Source of the DNA: Sphaerotilus hippei
Lineage (GTDB): Bacteria; Pseudomonadota; Gammaproteobacteria; Burkholderiales; Burkholderiaceae_C
Direction: 5' to 3'
Length of the DNA: 64,000 nucleotides
Assembly: GCF_003201595.1 (NCBI RefSeq)
Contig: NZ_QJJS01000001.1
Span: 1 to 64,000 of the forward strand
Part shown: positions 1-8,626 of the stretch, one piece after another
Layout: each line of letters starts with the position of its first letter
Numbering within the stretch: position 1 is the stretch's first letter
Made by a program: the position numbers and the translations under genes
Notes under the pieces: model-generated
What the model was told of the DNA's origin: nothing
The model's database searches: none
The model's input: the letters and a program-made list of their open reading frames with translations, nothing else

Positions 1-173
1 ACCCGTTGGATCTCAGGGGCCAGCACATCGTCGCTCCGGGCTCGCGCACAGCGCCTGTGCGGTTCGCGCTGAAGCGCTGCATGCCGGCGATATCCGGACG
101 GGGAAATCTGCAGAACCTTGCAGATCGGCTCGACCCCGAACGTATCCCGGTGCTCGTCGATCAGCGCCCTCAG
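1..173 (-). CDS. IS3-family transposase OrfB, N-terminal part only
   Basis: Downstream of orfA in the -1 frame, the minus strand codes for [19 protein letters not shown] followed by a basic stretch with the motif SPSGYRRH. This is typical of the HTH_21 region that precedes the DDE (rve) catalytic domain of IS3 OrfB. Only about 57 residues are visible; the catalytic residues lie outside the window, so I cannot say whether the element is intact. Confidence 0.75.
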   Translation of the reverse strand, partial: MRALIDEHRDTFGVEPICKVLQISPSGYRRHAALQREPHRRCARARSDDVLAPEIQR

Positions 174-493
174 GACTTGAATCGGCGGTCGAGCTCCGCC
201 TGGGCGAAAAACGCGCTGGCCACCTTCAGGATCTCGTTGGCCCGGCGCAGTTCCTTGACCTCGCGCTCGAGTTCCTTGACGCGCATGGCCTCGCTTGTGG
301 TCACGCCTTCACGCACGCCGGAGTCAATCTCGTGGCGCTTGACCCAGGTCAGCAGCGTCTGCGGCACACACCCGATCTTCGGAGCAATCGACTCGATCGC
401 CAGCCACAGCGAGGGGTACTCCCCCCGGTGCTCCAGCACCAGGCGCACCGCGCGCTCGCGGACCTCAGGTGAGAACTTGTTCGACTTGTTCAT
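170..493 (-). CDS. IS3-family transposase OrfA
   Basis: This 107-residue protein has a helix-turn-helix region at about residues 8-60 (with the motif [12 protein letters not shown]) and a leucine-zipper-like coiled coil at about 70-100 ([18 protein letters not shown]), the normal OrfA design for DNA binding and dimerisation. It is full length for the family. The stop at 170-172 lies inside the reading frame of orfB, shifted by -1, so the active transposase would be an OrfAB fusion made by programmed frameshifting. The start ATG at 493 is 50 bp inside the element end. Confidence 0.9.
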   Translation of the reverse strand: MNKSNKFSPEVRERAVRLVLEHRGEYPSLWLAIESIAPKIGCVPQTLLTWVKRHEIDSGVREGVTTSEAMRVKELEREVKELRRANEILKVASAFFAQAELDRRFKS

Positions 494-666
494 GGCTCCA
501 TCTTCTCAAAGGTTGGAGCCTCCACAATTCCCGGGCCGGTTCACGGTAGCTGACGGCGAAAAAAATGGCGCAGTAGACTTCTTGAGCGCATGATGCGCGG
601 AGCTAGGGACAGCGGGACCGCGCAGGAGCTATGCGCGCTCGCCAAGTAGAACGCTGAGAGGGATGA

Positions 667-3105
667 ATGCTGCGATTGCTGGATGCGCGAATCAAAGACG
701 CCGAGAAGTTGAAAGACCCAGCACACGTAAGAAGTGCGACGCTCGGCCTTTATCGAATCATCATGCAGCATGCTTGCGTGACTCTGGGCGAGTGGCTTTC
801 AAGCCACTTGCGAGAGCACCCTGATCAACTCGCTCGATACTCGCCGGTCGACGTCAGTGCTTTCACCGCGCCATCGGACGGAGCTTTGATCGATCTGTTA
901 TCCCAGCTACTGGTAGCAGCGGAAAACCTGGACTGGCGCTCTGCTGGTAGGCCGTTCTGGATGCAGCAGAAACTGCCGCCTGAGTTGCGCTCGTTGGCCA
1001 CCGCAGCTTCAGCCAACCTCGAGACGGTCTTGCGTGCCTTCGTCCGTTCCCGCAACGACGGCGCAGAGGGGCACGGCCTGCCAGGCGATTACACCCCCGA
1101 AGCCGACATCGCCGTGCTGCGTGCGCTGCTGCAGGGCGTGGAGCGCCTCATACCCGTGGCCAACAAGGAAACGGGCCAACTAAGCCTGCCGGAAATTGAC
1201 GGCAAGCCCCCCGTTGGGCTTGCCACTCTAAAGCTAAGCGACGGCCACCCAATCTGTTATCGCCGCCTCAGCAGGGTTAGCGCAGGACGTCTTCTGGTCG
1301 ACGCGCAGGTTCAGAAAACGTCCCTGACCAGAGGGGAAATCTCATTTGAGGTGCCGAACATTCTCCTGGACCTGCCGAAAGCCGCAGTGCCGGAATATGC
1401 CTTTTGTCAGCCCACTTGGTCTGATTCCTGGCGTCCGCTTGTCTATATCCCCGATCGTCTGGCAACAGAGAAGGTCTTCACCGGTCGCGCTAAAGAGCTT
1501 TCATCTCTGGCCCAATGGATGGACGACTCCGACTCTAGGAAATGCATGGTGTGGGGGGACGGCGGCGTTGGCAAGACAACCCTTGTCGTCGAATTTCTGC
1601 ATCGCCTCCTGGACGGAAGCACCCCCGTTCAGTGGCGCCCCGAGATCATCACGTTTTATACGGCGAAGAAGACTCGTTGGGGAATCGATGGTTTGGAACA
1701 TATATCGGCCCAGGACATTGGTGTGGCCGACGTGGCGCTCGATATAGCGCGTATGCTCACGACGCCTGCGCTAGACCGGTCATGGTTTGGCAAAGAACCT
1801 AAGGAGGTGATTCAAAAGCTCGGAGGACTTCTGGCGGAGATGAAGGTCAGCCGCGATCAGCATTTGATCATTCTCGACAACACTGAGACGATGGCCAGGA
1901 GTACTGCGGACATCGAGTCACTTGCCTCGCAGATAAACGAGCTATCGCGGCGTGTGGGCAAGGTTGTCTTGACTTCGCGACGCAGAGAGCAAATAGAAGC
2001 CCTTCCCATTCAGATCGAAGGATGGTCCGATGACGAGGGCGCGGAGTTCCTGAAGAAGCGTGCAGAGATGTTGCGCTGCAACTCAATCTTGCAGGCTGGC
2101 ATCCCCACACTCAAGAAGTACTCTGGCCAGCTCGTCAACAAGCCCATCGCTCTGGAGGTATTCGCACAGGCTGCGGCCGGCGTAGGCGTAGGTCTTGAGG
2201 CCGCCTTTACGCGTGTGCAGCGCATGCAACGCCGCGACCTCGGCCAGTTCCTGTACGACGATGCTTGGGCGCGCCTGGCTCCCAGCCTGCGGCGTGTGCT
2301 GTTGCTTATGAGCCGCATAGCGGACACGCTGGATCAATTCTTGATGCAGCTGTGCTGCCAGCGAGCCGAAGTGTCAGTCTCGGCGGCAAGTGAGGCCATT
2401 GAGGAGAGCCGCGGCATCGGTGTAGTCTCGCGAACTGCGGGCGCCCTTTACTTCTCATTCAACCCGGAGTTCCATAACTATTGCGTTGAGCGATCGGAGA
2501 TGATCGGCGGCGTGTCTACGCCCACCGATGAGGATGTCGAGTGGGTGCGTCGCCGCTACACGGAGTTCATCAAGAGCGCAAACGTCAAGGTCAAAGACCG
2601 TAACTTCAAGGCCTTCCGAGTACCTGCGGCGCGTGCGGCATGGAAGTGGTTCACTGACGGCGATCCTGTGAGAGCTTTGGAGTATTACGAACTTGCGGAG
2701 TTGGAAGACCCCGAGAACGGGTGGCTGTTTGATCGATATGCATACTGCCTCATGCGCATGAGGCGGTTTGAGGACGCCATGCTGAAGGCCTCGCGCGCTG
2801 TCCAATTAGAACCAAGCGACCCTGAAGTTCATTTCACAAAGGGAATGATTCACAGCCGGGCGGGCCAAACAGACGAGTCCATCTCGGAGCTCAACCTTGC
2901 GGCCAAGCATGGCAAGCCTAAGCATCTCTGCGAAATGCAGAAGGCCTACGCCTATGTCTACGCGGCAAAGCCGGACTTTGCGACGGCCAGAGTTGCCGTT
3001 GAGGCCGCTCGGAGGTCCGCCCCGAAGGACAGCTTCCAGAACAAATTTCTGAGCGAGCTCACACGATTCGAAAGGCGTTGGCTACCGGAAGAAGCTCGCT
3101 ATTGA
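667..3105 (+). CDS. STAND/NB-ARC-type NTPase with N-terminal HEPN-like motif and C-terminal TPR-like repeats
   Basis: This is an 812-residue protein. The central NTPase module begins near residue 275 (FTGRAKEL) and has a Walker A GDGGVGKTT at 297-305, a Walker B LIILDN at 400-405 and a sensor-like VVLTSRRR at 433-440, all typical of STAND signalling ATPases. Helical repeats resembling TPRs fill about residues 655-790. The N-terminal 270 residues match no domain I know well, but contain RN-x5-H at 129-136 between two predicted helices, the R-x4-6-H pattern of HEPN RNases. I infer a sensor/effector protein, perhaps anti-phage or abortive infection. The ATG at 667 follows a GAGAGG ribosome site. 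Base composition is visibly less GC-rich than the core genes. It has no gene partner between the IS3 end and the repeats before glmS. Confidence 0.8.
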   Translation: MLRLLDARIKDAEKLKDPAHVRSATLGLYRIIMQHACVTLGEWLSSHLREHPDQLARYSPVDVSAFTAPSDGALIDLLSQLLVAAENLDWRSAGRPFWMQQKLPPELRSLATAASANLETVLRAFVRSRNDGAEGHGLPGDYTPEADIAVLRALLQGVERLIPVANKETGQLSLPEIDGKPPVGLATLKLSDGHPICYRRLSRVSAGRLLVDAQVQKTSLTRGEISFEVPNILLDLPKAAVPEYAFCQPTWSDSWRPLVYIPDRLATEKVFTGRAKELSSLAQWMDDSDSRKCMVWGDGGVGKTTLVVEFLHRLLDGSTPVQWRPEIITFYTAKKTRWGIDGLEHISAQDIGVADVALDIARMLTTPALDRSWFGKEPKEVIQKLGGLLAEMKVSRDQHLIILDNTETMARSTADIESLASQINELSRRVGKVVLTSRRREQIEALPIQIEGWSDDEGAEFLKKRAEMLRCNSILQAGIPTLKKYSGQLVNKPIALEVFAQAAAGVGVGLEAAFTRVQRMQRRDLGQFLYDDAWARLAPSLRRVLLLMSRIADTLDQFLMQLCCQRAEVSVSAASEAIEESRGIGVVSRTAGALYFSFNPEFHNYCVERSEMIGGVSTPTDEDVEWVRRRYTEFIKSANVKVKDRNFKAFRVPAARAAWKWFTDGDPVRALEYYELAELEDPENGWLFDRYAYCLMRMRRFEDAMLKASRAVQLEPSDPEVHFTKGMIHSRAGQTDESISELNLAAKHGKPKHLCEMQKAYAYVYAAKPDFATARVAVEAARRSAPKDSFQNKFLSELTRFERRWLPEEARY

Positions 3106-3341
3106 AACTAACCGCAGAAAAATGCAGGCGCGCTTCACAACGAATTTGACACGGTAGCTAAATCAACCCTGGACCTCACTAGTGACGGTTCAGCGACATG
3201 ATTGCTTACATGGAGATGGCGAACCGCTGTCCGCTGCCTAGTCAGCGCGGTCATTCGGCCTACCCACTACGAGCCTTTTGCGGGCCATCGAGGCGACACT
3301 GCAAATCAGTGCAGAGAGCAAAACCCTCAGTGACCCGATCA
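3106..3341. other. Non-coding spacer between the STAND gene and the tandem repeats
   Basis: There is no convincing gene, RNA or terminator here. The ten bases cacggtagct at 3150-3159 also occur at 542-551, directly at the IS3 end, so they occur close to both ends of the ATPase gene. That may be chance. The right part leads into the repeat block at 3342-3401. Confidence 0.5.
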
Positions 3342-3401
3342 TGTCTCTGACATTGATGCGCCGTCTCAGACTTTAATGCGCTGTCTCAGACATTAATGGC
3401 A
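3342..3401. repeat. Three tandem 20-bp repeats resembling transposase-binding sites
   Basis: The units start at 3342, 3362 and 3382 with an exact 20-bp period: tgtctctgacattgatgcgc, cgtctcagactttaatgcgc and tgtctcagacattaatggca. Units 1 and 2 agree at 16 of 20 positions, and units 2 and 3 at 15 of 20. On the minus strand the shared core is CATTAAwGTCTGAGAC. Compared with the TnsB-binding site of Tn7 as I remember it (ACAATAAAGTCTTAAACT), most positions agree. IS21-family ends carry similar repeated IstA sites, so the family is not settled. Confidence 0.7.
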
Positions 3402-3408
3402 AAGAACA
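3342..3408 (-). mobile_element. Probable end of a Tn7-like (or IS21-like) element next to glmS
   Basis: Reading from glmS into the accessory DNA on the minus strand, a terminal TGT sits at 3408-3406, followed after a short spacer by the first of three repeats. The spacing from TGT to the first site equals that recalled for the right end of Tn7. The TGT is separated from the glmS stop codon by 23 bp, the position where Tn7-type elements insert. No tns, istAB or tni genes are in the window, so this is an end, remnant or non-autonomous derivative. A target duplication would be the bases from 3409 (ccagt) and cannot be checked here. Confidence 0.5.
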
Positions 3409-3470
3409 CCAGTCACCGCCCGATCCGCGGCTCACTCCACCGTCACGCTCTTCGCCAGGTTGCGCGGCTT
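3409..3470 (-). other. attTn7-like site at the 3' end of glmS
   Basis: The last codons of glmS encode the conserved tail [11 protein letters not shown], the stretch recognised by TnsD-type proteins in known attTn7 sites. The 23 bp after the stop codon separate it from the accessory DNA. Recognition is inferred from conservation of the site; no transposition gene is visible. Confidence 0.5.
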
Positions 3471-5294
3471 GTCCACGTCGGTGCCGCGGGCGCAGGCGGT
3501 GTGGTACGCCAGCAGCTGCAGCGGGACGACGTGCAGGATGGGGCTGAGCGGGCCGTAGTGCTCGGGCAGGCGGATGACGTGCACGCCGGGCTCGCTCTCG
3601 ATGCGGGTGTCGCTGTCGGCGAAGACGTAGAGCTGGCCGCCGCGGGCGCGCACTTCCTGCATGTTGCTCTTGAGCTTCTCGAGCAGGGCGTCGTTGGGGG
3701 CGACGGTGACCACCGGCATCTGGGCGGTGACCAGCGCCAGCGGGCCGTGCTTGAGCTCGCCGGCGGGGTAGGCCTCGGCGTGGATGTAGCTGATTTCCTT
3801 GAGCTTGAGCGCGCCTTCGAGCGCGACCGGGTAGTGCAGGCCGCGGCCGAGGAAGAGCGCGTTCTCCTTGCTGGCGAAGTCCTCGGCCCAGGCGATGACC
3901 TGGGGCTCCAGCGCCAGCACGGCCTGCAGGGCGACGGGCAGGTGGCGCATGGCCTTGAGGTGGGCCTGCTCCTCGGCCTCGCTCAGGCGGCCCCGCGACT
4001 GCGCCAGCGCCAGCGTCAGCAGGAACAGGCCGGCGAGCTGGGTGGTGAAGGCCTTGGTGGAGGCCACGCCGATCTCGACGCCGGCGCGCGTGATGTAGGC
4101 GAGCTTGCACTCGCGCACCATGGCGCTGGTGGCGACGTTGCAGATGGTCAGCGTGTGTTCCATCCCCAGGCCGCGGGCGTGCTTGAGGGCGGCCAGCGTG
4201 TCGGCGGTCTCGCCGCTCTGGGTGATGGTGACGACCAGCGTGGCCGGGTCGGGCACGCTGTCGCGGTAGCGGTATTCGCTGGCGATCTCGACCTGGGTCG
4301 GGATGCGGGCGATGGATTCGAGCCAGTACTTGGCGGTCAGGCCGGCGTAGGAGCTGGTGCCGCAGGCCAGGATCAGGACCTTGTCGATGGCCTTGAAGAC
4401 GCCGTGGGCGCCGTCGCCGAAGAGCTCGGGGGTGATGGCCTGCACGCCTTCGAGCGTGTCGCCGATGGCGCGCGGCTGCTCGAAGATCTCCTTCTGCATG
4501 TAGTGGCGGTAGGGGCCGAGCTCGGCCGCGCCGCTGTGGGCGTGCACGGTGCGCACCGGCCGCTCGACCGGCGTGCGGCTGCCGTCGGCGGCCATGGCGG
4601 TGATCCAGTAGCGGGTCTGCTGCAGGTCGACGACGTCGCCGTCCTCCAGGTAGACGATCTGGTCGGTGACGCCGGCCAGCGCCATGGCGTCGGAGGCGAA
4701 GAAGTTCTCGCCCTGCCCCACGCCCAGCACCAGCGGCGAGCCCAGGCGCGCGCCGACCACGCGCTGCGGCTCCTCGCGGCAGAACACGGCGATGGCGTAG
4801 GCGCCCTTGAGCTGCGGGATGGCGCGCTGCACGGCGTCGAAGAGGTCGTCCTGGTAGCAGGAGTCGATCAGGTGGGCGATGACCTCGGTGTCGGTCTGGC
4901 TGACGAACTCGTAGCCGCGGGCGCGCAGCGCGGCGCGCAGTTCGTCGTGGTTCTCGATGATGCCGTTGTGCACCAGCGCGATGCGGCCGGGGCGCTGGCT
5001 CATCGCGTCGGCGCCGGGGCCGTGCGAGAAGTGCGGGTGGGCGTTGTGCACCGCCGGCACGCCGTGGGTGGCCCAGCGGGTGTGGGCGATGCCGATGCGG
5101 CCTTCGACGCCGTCATGGTCGACCAGCGTGCCCAGTTCGGCGACCCGGTCGGTGCTGCGCGAGCGGCGCAGTTCGCCCCCCTGGTGCACGGCGACGCCGC
5201 AGGAGTCGTAACCCCGGTACTCGAGGCGCTGCAGGCCCTGGATCAGGACGGGAACGATGTTGCGCTGACTGACGGCGCCGACGATGCCACACAT
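3432..5294 (-). CDS. glmS: Glutamine--fructose-6-phosphate aminotransferase (isomerizing)
   Basis: GlmS makes glucosamine-6-phosphate from fructose-6-phosphate and glutamine, the first step toward UDP-GlcNAc for peptidoglycan and LPS. At 620 residues it is normal length. The start is set at the ATG at 5294 so that the catalytic cysteine is residue 2 (MCGIVGAV); a GTG at 5303 would put three residues before it. A GGAGG ribosome site lies 8 bp upstream. The glutaminase domain (about 1-240) is followed by two SIS isomerase domains, with the TSSYAG and SQSGETADT motifs. The C-terminus SVTVE is conserved. A mobile-element end lies directly downstream. Confidence 0.98.
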   Translation of the reverse strand: MCGIVGAVSQRNIVPVLIQGLQRLEYRGYDSCGVAVHQGGELRRSRSTDRVAELGTLVDHDGVEGRIGIAHTRWATHGVPAVHNAHPHFSHGPGADAMSQRPGRIALVHNGIIENHDELRAALRARGYEFVSQTDTEVIAHLIDSCYQDDLFDAVQRAIPQLKGAYAIAVFCREEPQRVVGARLGSPLVLGVGQGENFFASDAMALAGVTDQIVYLEDGDVVDLQQTRYWITAMAADGSRTPVERPVRTVHAHSGAAELGPYRHYMQKEIFEQPRAIGDTLEGVQAITPELFGDGAHGVFKAIDKVLILACGTSSYAGLTAKYWLESIARIPTQVEIASEYRYRDSVPDPATLVVTITQSGETADTLAALKHARGLGMEHTLTICNVATSAMVRECKLAYITRAGVEIGVASTKAFTTQLAGLFLLTLALAQSRGRLSEAEEQAHLKAMRHLPVALQAVLALEPQVIAWAEDFASKENALFLGRGLHYPVALEGALKLKEISYIHAEAYPAGELKHGPLALVTAQMPVVTVAPNDALLEKLKSNMQEVRARGGQLYVFADSDTRIESEPGVHVIRLPEHYGPLSPILHVVPLQLLAYHTACARGTDVDKPRNLAKSVTVE

Positions 5295-5450
5295 GAAGCA
5301 CACCTCCGAAGGTTCGTGATGGCCGGAATGCTAAGCAGGACCGGCTGAAATAAAACACCTGGATATCGTCATTTGCGATGGAAAATTCGACGTTTCAGCC
5401 AGCATGAGCATTCATTTCTTGGAAGCTGATCTGATGAAATCATCCATCAC

Positions 5451-5927
5451 ATGAACAAGCCGGAACTGGATGCGATCGACCTGCGGCTGCTCGACGAACT
5501 GCAGCGTGACGCCAGCCGCACCAACCAGCAGCTGGCCGAGGCGGCGCATGTGTCGCCGGCCACCAGCCTGCGCCGCATCCGCCGGCTGGTCGAGGCGGGC
5601 GTGATCGAGCGCACGGTGGCCATCCTGTCGCCCGAGGCGCTGGGCCACGGGCTGACGGCGATCCTGGAGGTGACGCTGGACATCCAGAACGTGGACACGC
5701 TGGGGGCCTTCGAGCAGCGGGTGCTGGGCGAGCCGGGGGTGCAGCAGTGTTACCGGACCCAGGGCGGGCCGGACTTCGTGCTGATCGTGCAGGTGGCGGA
5801 CATGGCGGCCTACGACGGGCTGTGCCAGCGCCTGCTGACGCAGGACGCGCGGGTGCGCAACGTGCGCAGCTTCTTCAGCGTGCGGCGGGCGCGCCACCAC
5901 ACCCGGATCAGCCTGCCGGGCGCCTGA
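5451..5927 (+). CDS. Lrp/AsnC family transcriptional regulator
   Basis: A 158-residue protein with the Lrp two-domain design: an N-terminal helix-turn-helix at about residues 9-55 (LDAIDLRLLDELQRD and SPATSLRRIRRL) and a C-terminal RAM/AsnC ligand domain at about 70-145. Such proteins form octamers and sense amino acids. The gene is divergent from glmS with a 156-bp gap, but nothing shows that glmS is its target; autoregulation is common in the family. The ATG at 5451 is adopted because the HTH begins a few residues later. Confidence 0.93.
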   Translation: MNKPELDAIDLRLLDELQRDASRTNQQLAEAAHVSPATSLRRIRRLVEAGVIERTVAILSPEALGHGLTAILEVTLDIQNVDTLGAFEQRVLGEPGVQQCYRTQGGPDFVLIVQVADMAAYDGLCQRLLTQDARVRNVRSFFSVRRARHHTRISLPGA

Positions 5928-5948
5928 GCCCCGTCCTGGCGGGCGGGC

Positions 5949-6251
5949 TCAGGCCCGCAGGCCGCCGACCAGTGCGGCCAGCAGCGCCAGCACGCACGCC
6001 ACCGCGGCCAGGCGCAGCAGGCGCCGGCGCCGGACCGCGCGGGTGATGGCCGTCCGTTCGCGGCGCAGGTAACGGTCGTAGACCTGGCGGCGGCGGCCGT
6101 CGGCCAGCACCGCCAGCGCGAGGCGGGCGGCCTCGTCGGCGGGCGCCGGCCGCCCGGCCAGCGCGGCCAGCTCGGTGGCGGTGACGTCCTCGGCCAGGCC
6201 CAGCACCGCGTAGTGCGTGGGGTCGAGCGGCGGGCCGTGCCGGGGGTTCAA
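5949..6251 (-). CDS. Small membrane protein with a degenerate J-domain-like segment
   Basis: A 100-residue protein starting 4 bp after the glmU stop, so it is probably co-transcribed. Residues 13-65 resemble a worn J-domain: HYAVLGLAEDVTATEL at the start and RRRQVYDRYL at the end, but the helix between them is short and the HPD motif is missing. A single membrane segment follows (about residues 78-97), so it would be a tail-anchored protein facing the cytoplasm. It could bind a chaperone or simply be a relic fold; function unknown. A 6-bp inverted repeat (5943-5948/5953-5958) overlaps the stop codon. Confidence 0.7.
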   Translation of the reverse strand: MNPRHGPPLDPTHYAVLGLAEDVTATELAALAGRPAPADEAARLALAVLADGRRRQVYDRYLRRERTAITRAVRRRRLLRLAAVACVLALLAALVGGLRA

Positions 6252-6255
6252 GGCT

Positions 6256-7656
6256 TCAGCCCGCCTTGGGCGCCTTGACCGGGCGCTTCCAGCCGGCCAG
6301 GCTGAGCTGCTTGGCCCGCGCCACGGTGAGCTGGCCGGCCGGCGCGTCCTTGCCCAGGGTCGAGCCGCCGCCGATGGTGGCGCCTTCGCCGATGGTGATC
6401 GGGGCGATCAGCACGCAGTTGGAGCCCACGTGCACGTCGGCGCCGATGACGGTGCGGTGCTTGTTGGCACCGTCGTAGTTGGCGGTGATGCTGCCCGCGC
6501 CGTAGTTGACCCGCTCGCCGACCGTGGCGTCGCCCAGGTAGGCCAGGTGGTTGGCCTTGGCGCCGTCGGCCAGCGTGGAGTTCTTGACCTCGACGAAGTT
6601 GCCGATGTGCACGCCCGCGCCCAGCGTCGCGCCGGGGCGCAGGCGGGCGAACGGGCCGATCAGCGAGCCTTCGCCGACGGTCACGCCCAGCGCCTCGCCG
6701 TCGATGTGGGTGAAGGGGTGGATGACGGCACCGGCGGCGATCGAGGCGTTGCGGATGACGCAGTTCGCGCCGATGCTCACGTCGTCGCCCAGGGCGACCG
6801 TGCCTTCGAAGACGCAGTTGACGTCGATGGCGACGTCACGGCCGCAGGTCAGCGCGCCGCGCACGTCCAGGCGGGCCGGATCGGCCAGGCGCACGCCGGC
6901 CTCCATCAGCGCGTCGGCGACCTGGCGCTGGTGGCGCCGCTCCAGGTCGGCCAGCTGCAGCGGGCTGTTGACGCCGAGCACCTCGGTCTCGCTGCCGGCC
7001 AGCGTGGCGACCACGGGCACGCCATCGGCCTCGGCCATCGCGACGATGTCGGTCAGGTAGTACTCCTGCTGCGCGTTGTCGTTGCGCAGCGCGGCCAGCC
7101 AGCGCCGCAGCATCGCCGTGGGCACGGCCATCATGCCGGTGTAGCCCTCGCGGATGGCGCGCTGCGCCTCGCTGGCGTCCTTGTGCTCGACGATGGCGAG
7201 CACGCGCTCGCCGGAGGCGTCGCGCACGATGCGGCCGTAGCCGGTCGGGTCGGCCAGCTGCACGGTCAGCAGCGCCAGGCGCTCGCCCCCGCAGGCGGCC
7301 AGCAGCGCCCGGGCGGTCTCGGCCCGCACCAGCGGCACGTCGCCGTTGAGGATCAGCGTCGTGCCCTGCTCGCCCAGCGCGGGCACGGCCTGCTGCACGG
7401 CGTGGCCGGTGCCCAGCTGCGGCTCCTGGCGCACGAAATGCAAGGGCGCCTCGGGCAGGGCCGCACGCATGGCGCGCTCGACAAGATCGGCACCATGGCC
7501 GGTCACGGTGATCAGGCGCTGCGCCCCCAGGCCGGCAGCGGTGTCGAGAACATGCTGCAATAGGGCGCGTCCGGCCAGGGTGTGCAGCACCTTCGGACGG
7601 GCGGACTTCATCCGCGTGCCTTTGCCGGCGGCCATGATGACGATGTCGAGTGCCAT
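6256..7656 (-). CDS. glmU: Bifunctional UDP-GlcNAc pyrophosphorylase / GlcN-1-P acetyltransferase
   Basis: GlmU acetylates glucosamine-1-phosphate and then couples it to UTP, giving UDP-GlcNAc, the pathway opened by GlmS 1 kb away. This start gives 466 residues, close to the usual 455-460. The N-terminal uridylyltransferase domain shows the AAGKGTRM signature at residues 9-16; the C-terminal half is a left-handed beta-helix of hexapeptide repeats (about 260-450). The ATG at 7656 was chosen over upstream in-frame starts because the protein then opens with the conserved [13 protein letters not shown]. The neighbouring lipoprotein gene is divergent and nearly touches it. Confidence 0.97.
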   Translation of the reverse strand: MALDIVIMAAGKGTRMKSARPKVLHTLAGRALLQHVLDTAAGLGAQRLITVTGHGADLVERAMRAALPEAPLHFVRQEPQLGTGHAVQQAVPALGEQGTTLILNGDVPLVRAETARALLAACGGERLALLTVQLADPTGYGRIVRDASGERVLAIVEHKDASEAQRAIREGYTGMMAVPTAMLRRWLAALRNDNAQQEYYLTDIVAMAEADGVPVVATLAGSETEVLGVNSPLQLADLERRHQRQVADALMEAGVRLADPARLDVRGALTCGRDVAIDVNCVFEGTVALGDDVSIGANCVIRNASIAAGAVIHPFTHIDGEALGVTVGEGSLIGPFARLRPGATLGAGVHIGNFVEVKNSTLADGAKANHLAYLGDATVGERVNYGAGSITANYDGANKHRTVIGADVHVGSNCVLIAPITIGEGATIGGGSTLGKDAPAGQLTVARAKQLSLAGWKRPVKAPKAG

Positions 7657-7690
7657 GAACGTGTTCTCTCTGGATGGTTCTGGAAAGCGG

Positions 7691-8626
7691 ATGCAACTAC
7701 AGCCGATTATCGACAGCCCGACCCGTCCGACCGGTGACGGCCGCTGGAAGCGACGGGCGATCGCGGCACTGCTGGGCGTGACGCTGCTGGCCGGCTGCAG
7801 CACGTTGCGCCTGGGCTACAGCCAGGGCAGCACCCTCGCCTACTGGTGGCTGGACCGCTACGTCGACTTCGACGCCAGCCAGACCCCCGCGGTGCGGCAG
7901 GCGCTGGAACGCTGGTTCGACTGGCATCGCCAGACCCAGCTGGGCGAGGACGTGCGCCTGCTCGAGCAGGCCGCCCGCGAGATCGAGCTCGACGGGGGCA
8001 GCACCCAGGCCTGCCACTGGCTGCGCACGGCCCAGAAGCGCCGTGACCTGTATGCGCAGCAGGCCCTGCCGGCGGTGGCCGAGCTGGTGTCGCAGCTGAG
8101 CCCGCAGCAGCTGCAGCACCTGCGCCACCGGTTCGCCGAGCAGGACGAGGACTGGCGCGAGCAGAACCTGCAGCCCGATCCGGCCGAGCGCCGGGCCGCG
8201 GCGCTGGAGAAGGTGGTCGATCGTGCGCAGATGCTCTACGGCCGCCTCGACGCCGGGCAGAAGCGTTTCCTCGCCGAGCGGCTGCGCAACTCGCCCTGGG
8301 ATCCGGAGCGCTGGCTGCTGGAGCGGCAGCGGCGCGCCGGGGACACCGTCGACACCTTCCGGCTGCTGCAGGGCACGGAGATGACGCCGCTGCAGCAGCG
8401 CGAGGTGCTGAACCAGTGGCTGCTGCGCGCCACCCGCCCGGTCGACCCGCAGACGCAGGCCCATCTGGACGAGCTGAGCACCGCGCAGTGCTCGCTGGCC
8501 GCCGACCTGCACAACCGCACCAGCACCGAGCAGCGCCGCCATGCGCAGGGGGTGCTGCGGGGCTGGGCGCAGGACCTGCGCGGCTTCCTGCCGATGAAAG
8601 CGGCTGCTACGGCAACATCCCGGTGA
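7691..8626 (+). CDS. DUF6279-type lipoprotein
   Basis: A 311-residue predicted lipoprotein. A basic patch (RWKRR, residues 18-22) and a hydrophobic stretch end in the lipobox LLAGC with the lipidated cysteine at 36. The mature part is rich in Arg, Gln and Leu and mostly helical; it matches the DUF6279 family as I know it (the pattern [11 protein letters not shown] after the lipobox is characteristic). Function unknown, envelope location likely. The ATG at 7691 leaves a longer than usual n-region; an in-frame ATG at 7655 overlaps the glmU start codon on the other strand and is less likely. The 3' end overlaps the next, convergent gene by 20 bp. Confidence 0.85.
   Translation: MQLQPIIDSPTRPTGDGRWKRRAIAALLGVTLLAGCSTLRLGYSQGSTLAYWWLDRYVDFDASQTPAVRQALERWFDWHRQTQLGEDVRLLEQAAREIELDGGSTQACHWLRTAQKRRDLYAQQALPAVAELVSQLSPQQLQHLRHRFAEQDEDWREQNLQPDPAERRAAALEKVVDRAQMLYGRLDAGQKRFLAERLRNSPWDPERWLLERQRRAGDTVDTFRLLQGTEMTPLQQREVLNQWLLRATRPVDPQTQAHLDELSTAQCSLAADLHNRTSTEQRRHAQGVLRGWAQDLRGFLPMKAAATATSR

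Larger units (their letters stand above)
1..543 (-). mobile_element. IS3-family insertion sequence, left end, cut by the window edge
   Basis: The element reads leftward and runs off the window. Its outer end is at about 543: read on the minus strand it starts TGAACCGGCCCGGGAATTG and continues into GTGGAGGCTCC, the kind of terminal inverted repeat found in this IS3 group. An orfA and the start of an orfB in the -1 frame follow, the usual IS3 layout. The second inverted repeat and the target duplication lie outside the window. It marks the left part of an accessory patch next to glmS. Confidence 0.8.

Noticed and set aside
591-650. 19-codon ORF before the STAND gene
   Set aside because: Too short, no ribosome site and no similarity; could at most be a leader peptide.
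3342-3401. CRISPR array
   Set aside because: The three 20-bp units are directly adjacent without spacers; they are transposon-end-like repeats.
3396-5348. 650-codon plus-strand ORF opposite glmS
   Set aside because: It is a shadow: repetitive Gly/Ala/Val-rich translation in high-GC DNA, while the minus strand gives an unmistakable GlmS.
6217-7563. 448-codon plus-strand ORF opposite glmU
   Set aside because: Shadow of glmU with Gly/Ala/Asp/Val-rich, family-free translation.
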